Source of the DNA: Promethearchaeota archaeon
GTDB taxonomy: Archaea; Asgardarchaeota; Lokiarchaeia; Sigyniarchaeales; SOKP01
Assembly (NCBI GenBank): GCA_016839765.1
Contig: JAEOTP010000068.1
Span: forward strand, 27,218-91,217
Length of the DNA: 64,000 nucleotides
Direction of reading: 5' to 3'
Part shown: piece after piece, positions 52,228-59,929 of the stretch
Layout: each line of letters starts with the position of its first letter
Numbering within the stretch: position 1 is the first letter of the stretch
The notes under the pieces: model-generated
What the model was told of the DNA's origin: nothing
The model's database searches: none
The model's input: only the letters and a program-made list of their open reading frames with translations
Position numbers and translations under genes: made by a program

Positions 52228-54530
52228 AGTTCCTTTAACCACTCCCTATAAACTTCTTTAAAATTATCTGCTAATTCAAATCTAGAATTAGTATGCCAAA
52301 ACTTAAAGCTTAATACATGAAAAAGATCTCCCCCAAACAATTCTTTCTCTTCGCTTGTTAAATTGTGTTTTAAAATTAGAGTTAATGGTCTAGGGATCAA
52401 TTTTGAAAAATATTTTAACTCCAACTCTTTAATATAATCATAAAAGTGGTCCTCACCACTTATATTAAAAAAGTTGATAGGAACTTGCTCTTCAAATTGA
52501 GGACTAAGTATACTTACTTCTTGTTTAATTTTATTACTAACATACTTCGGAAATTCAGTACTAATATTTATGCTTAAATCATATTGCTTATAAAAATCAA
52601 TTAATAACTTCTTTTCCTCAATATTTGATATACGCGCTATATACGTATCTAAAAATTTTAAAAAATGCTCAAGCTTTTGCTCATTTGATTCTCTTTCTTC
52701 AAAATAGCTAATAAAATCATTATATATCTCATTCAAAGTCCAATCTTTTCTTTCTTCTACGTTAAAGAATTTTTTGGTATAATCATTTATCCATTCTAAA
52801 ATATAAGATTTCCAGGTTAGATTAATTCCTCCAATTCGTTTTTCTAAAAACCGATGAAATCTAGTGGCAAATGTAACTGGATCGGCTATCTCTTTATCAG
52901 GTTCCTCTTTTATATACCTATTAATTGTTGTATATCTAAGAATATAGCTTAATAGATAAGATAACTCACTCGAAAAAGTCTTAAATTTCTCTATATGCTC
53001 TTTTATAATATTAATATCTTTATCCATTTGTATTTCCGCAAAAGATACTAAATCTCCCATATCTAGTTTTATGTTGTTGAAAAATGGTTCAATATTTGTA
53101 TTAATTAATCTTCTAAACTCTTTTATTATAATTTCTTCATTAAATTTAAGAAACTCCGATAAAACCATTGGATTATCTTCAATTTGGTTAAAAATATGAT
53201 CTTTAAACTTTTCTATCAATTTGTGACCAAGGGTTTTCGCTGGTTTTTGTTCGCTTTCGAATTTTTGCTTTAAATTTTTTGTTAAATCAATAATTAAGGA
53301 TTTTAACCTCCTACGTGAAAGATATTTTGGAAGAGATACCTTTACCAAATTAAGACTACTTTTAATAATTTCTGAAAAATAATTAAAAATAGAGCTTAAA
53401 TCTATCGCTCTTAAGTTTGTTTTTGTAATTGCTGATTGATCAATTGATTTAATTGCTAAATTACAAATACCTTCAAAATCTTCATTTTCAAATTTAGCTT
53501 TATTTACAATAAAGTGCTTATATTTTTTTAATAATTCAGGTAAATCTCCAATTTCTCCAGTTGTAAGAAAAGAGTTAGAATATTCAATGAATTTATTTAG
53601 GTATCTTTCTAAATCGATTAAAATTCTATTAATAAAGGAAATTAACGATTTTGCTGTGCAAGGATCTTTTAAGTTATGTGTTTTTTGCTTAATATAGTTA
53701 ATAATAAACGAGACTACTCTATCTTGAGATTCATCAATTGTACCTGTATTTGCTAAATTAATTAAATTTGCTCCTAACTTTAATGTTTTATCCACAATAA
53801 AATTAGCACTAGGCTCTGATATAGAATATTTTATATGTTCTATGGATTGTTGCCCCTCAAAAGGGCTTATCAATCTCTCGAAAGTTGAATTGAAAAGGTT
53901 AATCTCATATGGTCGCTTGTGTAATAATATATCTACATCTGATTTGACTCTTGCATAAGTATTTAACATTTCTTTTTCTGTTGGAAGCGAAGCACTTACA
54001 CCAATTAACTTTTTATTCCATTTATCTTCAATTAATTCTCCAAAGAGTTTTTTGCTAAATCTAGTAGCAAATCTCTTATATACTTGTAGTTTATCTTCAC
54101 TTTTTAATTCAGGTCGATCTGTAAATTCTTCTACTTCAAAAAATAACCTACTTATATTGTTTATAGCTTCACGGGATTTATGGGCATCCAAATATCCTGT
54201 TTCAGGTTTTAATGCAAGCAATAAACTCTCACAGTCTTTATATTTGCCGGGTACGAAAATCATTGATTTTGGGAAAATATTTACTCGAGCACTTTTTTCA
54301 TCGAGGTTATATAACTCAAATTCGATACTAAAGACTTCTGAACCAGTATAATCTCTTAAAATTGCATTATACATCCTTAAATATTCTATTACACCTTGTG
54401 AAAGTTCATTCACTCTTTCTCTAGTTAATTTTCCAGGACCAATTACATCTCCAACAATGAGATCATTTGGAGAAGAATAACCAAATATAAGTGAAAATTG
54501 ATAATTAATTGATTCTCGTGTAGTTATCAT
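52224..54530 (-). CDS. Protein A: 768-aa soluble protein, unknown, right-arm copy
   Basis: MITTRESINYQFSLIFGYSSPNDLIVGDVIGPGKLTRERVNELSQGVIEYLRMYNAILRDYTGSE. Confidence 0.8.
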   Translation of the reverse strand: MITTRESINYQFSLIFGYSSPNDLIVGDVIGPGKLTRERVNELSQGVIEYLRMYNAILRDYTGSEVFSIEFELYNLDEKSARVNIFPKSMIFVPGKYKDCESLLLALKPETGYLDAHKSREAINNISRLFFEVEEFTDRPELKSEDKLQVYKRFATRFSKKLFGELIEDKWNKKLIGVSASLPTEKEMLNTYARVKSDVDILLHKRPYEINLFNSTFERLISPFEGQQSIEHIKYSISEPSANFIVDKTLKLGANLINLANTGTIDESQDRVVSFIINYIKQKTHNLKDPCTAKSLISFINRILIDLERYLNKFIEYSNSFLTTGEIGDLPELLKKYKHFIVNKAKFENEDFEGICNLAIKSIDQSAITKTNLRAIDLSSIFNYFSEIIKSSLNLVKVSLPKYLSRRRLKSLIIDLTKNLKQKFESEQKPAKTLGHKLIEKFKDHIFNQIEDNPMVLSEFLKFNEEIIIKEFRRLINTNIEPFFNNIKLDMGDLVSFAEIQMDKDINIIKEHIEKFKTFSSELSYLLSYILRYTTINRYIKEEPDKEIADPVTFATRFHRFLEKRIGGINLTWKSYILEWINDYTKKFFNVEERKDWTLNEIYNDFISYFEERESNEQKLEHFLKFLDTYIARISNIEEKKLLIDFYKQYDLSINISTEFPKYVSNKIKQEVSILSPQFEEQVPINFFNISGEDHFYDYIKELELKYFSKLIPRPLTLILKHNLTSEEKELFGGDLFHVLSFKFWHTNSRFELADNFKEVYREWLKEL

Positions 54531-54733
54531 GACTCAAAATAAATAAAAATCTTATTTCTTTAATCATTAAATCATAACTATTATAATTCTTACTGAAATT
54601 GCGAAAAAATTTAGGAATTATTTTTAATATTTTTAAGTTTATATAATATTAAAATTTACTTTTGAATAGTAAATAAATTAATTTCATAAAAATTTATATT
54701 TAAAATTCTAATATAGTAGATAGATGGAAAAAA

Positions 54734-55405
54734 TTGTCGGAGATCCTTCTTAATCAACTCATAGAGAAATTGGACGAGGTACTCTTAGGAAGAAGAGATA
54801 TTATATCTGAGATTGAAAAACTAAAGGATGCAATAGAAAAGATTCAGAGTGAGAAAAAAGACAATACAGGAATTCAAATCACGAATACTGTAAATGAAAT
54901 AAAAGTTTTTATGTCAAAGTCCACCAATGTTTTATCTGAACTTAATAATAATATGAGAAATTTACAAAATTTAATAATTTCCCTCAATAATGTTTTTGAT
55001 ACAATTTTAAGTACAATAAATATCCCCGAATCGTTTACGGCTAGTGAAATTTCAACAAAACCTCAAAAAATTGGAACTTCAACTAGATATGAAAACAATT
55101 TATCTGCTCCTATAAGATCTCCAAGTGAATCAATATCACCAAGTGCTCCTGAAAAATCATTAGATATTTTAGGAGATTCAGACTTTAAGTTAATTATTTC
55201 TATAGCTAAATCCAATAATCCGGCAGTTGAAATAGCGATAATGCTTGAAAAAATAAGAGCAAAATTAGAAAACGAGAATCCCTTAAACCCTATCTTGTTT
55301 GAATTAAGCATGGAATCAAGGCGACTAAAATCTTTAGGAAATATACCACTTGACGCATATAATCTGCAAATTCTAATAGAGAAATTACAAAAATGGATTG
55401 GATAG
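54734..55405 (+). CDS. Coiled-coil protein, unknown, right arm only
   Basis: Heptad-rich N-terminal half, Ser/Pro linker, helical C-terminal domain; TTG start; no left-arm counterpart. Confidence 0.65.
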   Translation: MSEILLNQLIEKLDEVLLGRRDIISEIEKLKDAIEKIQSEKKDNTGIQITNTVNEIKVFMSKSTNVLSELNNNMRNLQNLIISLNNVFDTILSTINIPESFTASEISTKPQKIGTSTRYENNLSAPIRSPSESISPSAPEKSLDILGDSDFKLIISIAKSNNPAVEIAIMLEKIRAKLENENPLNPILFELSMESRRLKSLGNIPLDAYNLQILIEKLQKWIG

Positions 55406-55531
55406 CAATTGAAAATTATGGAATTTTATTTGAATTAAATTTTATCTTAACGAAAATAAATAAATAAATGGATTTTAATTAATTTAATATAAGTATAATC
55501 TAAAATTTTATATAAATTATCTAAAAGGTGT

Positions 55532-55942
55532 AGGCTTATACAATTTGGATCTGATTTAGGTATTAACCATGAAGATATAGAAAAAATAAGTCCGCAAATC
55601 ACATTTATAACATCTAATGCAGATATAGAAGCAATTGCACTTGTAAGCGTAGAGGGTTATCAAATAGCTTTCTCTGCTTTGCCCCAGTACCAAGTAGATG
55701 GTGATCAATTTTGTGGACTTGCTAGTGCTTTATTAATGACTGGAAGATCAACAATTCAAACATTATTTCAAGAAGATATAACTGAAATAATTGTAAGGGC
55801 TGAGAATGGATATATAGTTGTTACAAATGCAGGACGCTTAGTTATTGTATGTGCTGGGACAATTATTGATACTCTAATGAAAACGGTGAAAGTTATGCGA
55901 ATAGCAGCAAAGAATCTCTATAAAATTTTCGAAGGACGCTAA
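55532..55942 (+). CDS. Roadblock/LC7-domain protein, right-arm copy; start codon appears frameshifted
   Basis: Open frame from AGG CTT ATA CAA TTT GGA (RLIQFGSDLGINHEDIEKISPQITF...) aligns to the left copy from its second residue; the GTG at 55528 is one nucleotide out of frame. Confidence 0.75.
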   Translation, partial: RLIQFGSDLGINHEDIEKISPQITFITSNADIEAIALVSVEGYQIAFSALPQYQVDGDQFCGLASALLMTGRSTIQTLFQEDITEIIVRAENGYIVVTNAGRLVIVCAGTIIDTLMKTVKVMRIAAKNLYKIFEGR

Positions 55943-56111
55943 ATTATAAATTTTTCTTATTTTAAATCTTCACAGTTCTGTGTATTTAGTTGGGCATGAA
56001 AGTATTTTATTGTCTTAATTTTATAGAAAGTACTTTTTAGATCAATTAACTTTTTATTTAATAATAAATAGTTAAATCAATAATTTTTATTATGATAATA
56101 TGGTTTAATTT

Positions 56112-56155
56112 TATGGCAACTGGAAATTATTATTTTTGGCAGTGGCCTTGGTCTT
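56112..56155 (+). promoter_or_regulatory. Conserved stem-loop in the trpB2 upstream region, right-arm copy
   Basis: ATGGCAACTGGAAATTATTATTTTTGGCAGTGGCCTTGG; stem GGCAACTG/CAGTGGCC with one mismatch. Confidence 0.5.
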
Positions 56156-56311
56156 GGTTGTAAGACCCATTATATTGCCTTAAACCATACCTTACTTTCT
56201 CTCTTTTCTTAATTTTCGTTTTTCTAAATTATCGAATACTCTATTTAAATGTGCATTAATTATTTTGATTTCCAATTTAGTAATGAGACACAAAAAATAA
56301 GTTGATAAAAA

Positions 56312-57727
56312 ATGATAGTAAAGAAGGTAAAGTATTATAATTCAAGAATTATATTACAACCAAATGAAATACCAAAGCAATGGGTAAATATTTTACCAGA
56401 TTTACCCTCTCCCATGACGCCCTTAGTAAATCCTATGGATGGCAAACCCGCGCCACCAGAACTAGCATTAGCGATATTTCCAAAAGAATGCGTTATGCAA
56501 GAAATATCTCAAGAACCAACAATTCCTATCCCTAAGGATTTAAGGGAAATTTTCGCAAGAACTTATAGACCAAGTCCTCTACATCGCGCATTAGGATTAG
56601 AGAAAGAATTGGGAATAGAAGGTGATAATATAAAGATATTTTATAAAAATGAATCTGTTTCACCTACAGGTTCCCATAAACCAAATACAGCAATAACTCA
56701 AGCTTATTATGCAAAAAAGGATGGACTTGAAGAATTGGTCACGGAAACAGGAGCAGGACAATGGGGTTCAGGACTTTCTTATGGATGTAATTTGTTTGGA
56801 ATAAAATGTACTGTATATATGGTAAGAGTGAGTTTTTTACAAAAACCGGGAAGAAAAATTTTAATGAAGGCTTTTAATGCAGAAGTTCATCCAAGTCCTT
56901 CGAGATATACAGAATCAGGCAAAAAATTCTTAGAAAAAGATCCAGAACACCCCGGTAGTTTAGGAATAGCCATCTCTGAAGCATTAGAACATAGCTTAAG
57001 GAGTGATAAAATTAGATACTCTCTTGGAAGTGTTGTAAATTTTGTTCTTTTACATCAGACAATTGTAGGACAAGAAACTAAAATCCAACTAGCAAAAGTT
57101 GGTGTTGATAAACCTGATATAATAATAGGTTGTATGGGAGGTGGTTCTAACTTTGCTGGCTTTATGATCCCTTTTGCAAGAGATAAAATACATGGAGTTC
57201 TTCCAGATGTAGAAATTATTGGAGTTGAGCCACGAGCTTGTCCTAGTGTTTGTAAAGGTAAATATGGATGGGATTTTGGAGATACTTCTATGAAGGGTCC
57301 TATTATAAAAATGCATACTTTAGGTCATACATTTGTTCCAAGTCCTATTCATGCAGGGGGATTAAGATATCATGGGATGGCACCTATAGTTTCAATCTTA
57401 TATAATAATAGAGTTATATCTGCGTCTATGCATCATCAAACTGAAGTCATTAAATCCGGTCTTTTATTTGCAAGGGCTGAAGGAATACTTCCTGCCCCTG
57501 AAACAGCACATGCCGTAAAAGAAGCAATAGATCAAGCATTAAAAGCCAAAGACAATAAGGAAAAGAAAACAATCGTCTTTAACTTTAGTGGTCATGGCTT
57601 TTTTGATTTATTAGCTTATAAATTGTATATGACCGGTGATTTGGAAGATTATGAATTACCGACTGAAAAAATCCAAAAAGCATTATCATCAGAAGAAATG
57701 CCAAAAATTGATGAATCTCAATTTTAA
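56312..57727 (+). CDS. trpB2: TrpB2-type tryptophan synthase beta-like protein, right-arm copy
   Basis: ESVSPTGSHKPNTAITQ, ETGAGQWGSGLSYG, GCMGGGSNFAG. Confidence 0.92.
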   Translation: MIVKKVKYYNSRIILQPNEIPKQWVNILPDLPSPMTPLVNPMDGKPAPPELALAIFPKECVMQEISQEPTIPIPKDLREIFARTYRPSPLHRALGLEKELGIEGDNIKIFYKNESVSPTGSHKPNTAITQAYYAKKDGLEELVTETGAGQWGSGLSYGCNLFGIKCTVYMVRVSFLQKPGRKILMKAFNAEVHPSPSRYTESGKKFLEKDPEHPGSLGIAISEALEHSLRSDKIRYSLGSVVNFVLLHQTIVGQETKIQLAKVGVDKPDIIIGCMGGGSNFAGFMIPFARDKIHGVLPDVEIIGVEPRACPSVCKGKYGWDFGDTSMKGPIIKMHTLGHTFVPSPIHAGGLRYHGMAPIVSILYNNRVISASMHHQTEVIKSGLLFARAEGILPAPETAHAVKEAIDQALKAKDNKEKKTIVFNFSGHGFFDLLAYKLYMTGDLEDYELPTEKIQKALSSEEMPKIDESQF

Positions 57728-57837
57728 ATAATAATTTTAAATAATTTTTTTTCCTAAATAATCTAATTTTACTTTTAAAGAAAATCTTAAAAATGAAAGA
57801 ATCCTTAAAATATTCAAATTTAAGAGATTGGTAATTT

Positions 57838-58833
57838 TTGAATGTCCTTTCCATAATAATTTTAAGCTTTTTCTATTTATACAGCCTAATTCTATTATAT
57901 ATAGCCTTTTTAGCAAAAAGCAAGGGAGAACGAGGAGCATTTATTAATAATTTGGTAAATGCTTTAGTTTTAATTATATCACTTACTATAAATTTGGGAA
58001 TTCATTTTTTTTTAAAAACTCCTTATAATGAATTTATTGTTTTTCCCTTTGATCTGTTGATGATAAGCTTTATTGGAATATTCTTTCCAATATTTTCGCT
58101 ATTTATTTTGCGAGAGAAAAAAAAAATTAAAAACCGGAAAGAGATAGATACCAAACACTTTAAACAATTACCTTTAAAATATGATATTTACAGAAAGTTA
58201 ACCCATTTAGTTGTTTTAGGAATAATTTTTTCGTATTTTACACTTGGGTTTAATATAAATGGAGATAAAATGTTTTTTTCTCAAAATTTAGTTATTTTCT
58301 TGGTAGGAATCTCTTTAATTGGATTATTAACAGCTGAATTTATTAGAATATTAAACCCTGAAATTTACCCTCTTAAACAGGTTAATCAAATATTACGAGA
58401 AAAGGAGTTGCATATGAGATTTGGGCCTCATATTTCTATGAGTATTGGATGTTTTTCAATAATTCTTTTATTTGGGTTAATTCAACCAATAGGTCCAGTA
58501 GTAATCTGCACCACTATGACAATGGCAATTTTTGGAGATATAGCATCAAATTTAATTGGTAGAATAATAGGAAAAACTATAATTCGCAATACAGATAAAA
58601 CGTATGAAGGTTTATTCGCGGGGATGGTAATATCATTTTCTTCGGGTATTATAATACTAATATTGTTGAGGAGCTTTTATGATCCAAGCATTTTAGGTTT
58701 TTTTTTAATTCCAATATTAGGTGCATTGATTATTGGGGGAATTGACTACTTAGATTTAGAAATTGATGATAATTTAACCTTTAATTTTATTTTATCAACA
58801 ATTTTATTTTTTATTTCATTTTTTGTTTTATAA
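57838..58833 (+). CDS. CTP-dependent lipid kinase-like membrane protein, right-arm copy
   Basis: RKLTHLVVLGIIFSYFTLGF...MTMAIFGDIASNLIGRIIGKTIIRNTDKTYEGLFAGM. Confidence 0.75.
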   Translation: MNVLSIIILSFFYLYSLILLYIAFLAKSKGERGAFINNLVNALVLIISLTINLGIHFFLKTPYNEFIVFPFDLLMISFIGIFFPIFSLFILREKKKIKNRKEIDTKHFKQLPLKYDIYRKLTHLVVLGIIFSYFTLGFNINGDKMFFSQNLVIFLVGISLIGLLTAEFIRILNPEIYPLKQVNQILREKELHMRFGPHISMSIGCFSIILLFGLIQPIGPVVICTTMTMAIFGDIASNLIGRIIGKTIIRNTDKTYEGLFAGMVISFSSGIIILILLRSFYDPSILGFFLIPILGALIIGGIDYLDLEIDDNLTFNFILSTILFFISFFVL

Positions 58834-58891
58834 GAGAAATTTAAGTTAATAAGAATTTACCATAAGTTTTTCAATAAGAATATTTTAATTA

Positions 58892-59401
58892 ATGAAAATG
58901 TTAGAAGAAAAATTAAAAATTGACAAAATCTCTAAAGGAACGGTAATTGATCATATTGATGCTGGTTATGCTCTAACCATACTTAATCTTACTGGATTAG
59001 ATGAATCTAAGAATTTAATGACTATAGGTGTTAATGTTTCTTCTAAAAAATACCAAACAAAAGATATTATTAAAATTGAAAATGTATTTCTAAACGAAAC
59101 TCAAATGCAACAAATTTCAATTCTCTCACCCAATGCAACTATTTCATTAATAGAAAATTATAAGGTAATTGAGAAGAAAAAAGTTAAAATTCCAAAAACA
59201 ATTAAAAAATTGATTATGTGTGTTAATCAAACATGTATTTCCAATTCAGGTGAGCCAATTGATACAGAATTTTACGTTTTAGAAGAAAAACCTTTAAAAA
59301 TTCAGTGTATATATTGTGAGCGAATATACAAACTCGAAGAAATTGTATTTACTTCTAAAGAAAAGAAAGAAAAGCAGGTAAAGCAAAGGATTCAATTGTA
59401 A
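58892..59401 (+). CDS. pyrI: Aspartate carbamoyltransferase regulatory subunit-like (PyrI), right-arm copy
   Basis: KIDKISKGTVIDHIDAGYALTILNLTGLDESKNLMTIGVNVSSKKY; Cys4 zinc site. Confidence 0.92.
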   Translation: MKMLEEKLKIDKISKGTVIDHIDAGYALTILNLTGLDESKNLMTIGVNVSSKKYQTKDIIKIENVFLNETQMQQISILSPNATISLIENYKVIEKKKVKIPKTIKKLIMCVNQTCISNSGEPIDTEFYVLEEKPLKIQCIYCERIYKLEEIVFTSKEKKEKQVKQRIQL

Positions 59402-59418
59402 TAAATCCTTAAATCCAC

Positions 59419-59859
59419 CTATAAAAATAATTCAAGGATTGATGAAAAATCAGGAATAAACTTAAGTGTTGTATGAATAACTACCCCAACTATCATAAAT
59501 AAAAAGAAAAATATGCCTATTCCAGGCATTAAAATATTTTTCCAAGTCCATTCTTCCTTATCGTATTTAAATTTTAATATAATGAAGCTAACAATAAAAG
59601 GAAATAAAAGCCACCAAAATAGCATCCAAAAAAATAAAAACCATCCTATGAATCCAAATAATAATCTTCCTATTAATGCACTTAAAGCACCTGTTGCTGC
59701 TCTTATCCAATATAATTTTGTTTCCTTTTCAAGTCGAAGATCAAAAGGTTTTGTAGTTGTTTTCTTTGGAATAACATCTTGTTTAGGTAATTCTTTCCTC
59801 TTCTCTTTTATTAATTTCTTCCTTCTCTTTCTAATATCGACTTTTTTATGTTTAGCCAT
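59419..59859 (-). CDS. Small membrane protein with basic N-terminus, right-arm copy
   Basis: MAKHKKVDIRKRRKKL start at 59859 preferred over the longer ORF, which overlaps the NFACT start. Confidence 0.7.
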   Translation of the reverse strand: MAKHKKVDIRKRRKKLIKEKRKELPKQDVIPKKTTTKPFDLRLEKETKLYWIRAATGALSALIGRLLFGFIGWFLFFWMLFWWLLFPFIVSFIILKFKYDKEEWTWKNILMPGIGIFFFLFMIVGVVIHTTLKFIPDFSSILELFL

Positions 59860-59929
59860 GTTATTAATATAAATAATTATTATTATAAAAATCATTATAT
59901 ATAATGATAAACAAAAGTACAGACAGAAA

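Noticed and set aside
57089-57940. Minus-strand ORFs opposite and after the right trpB2
   Set aside because: Overlap confidently assigned trpB2 and lipid kinase-like genes; no coherent protein features.
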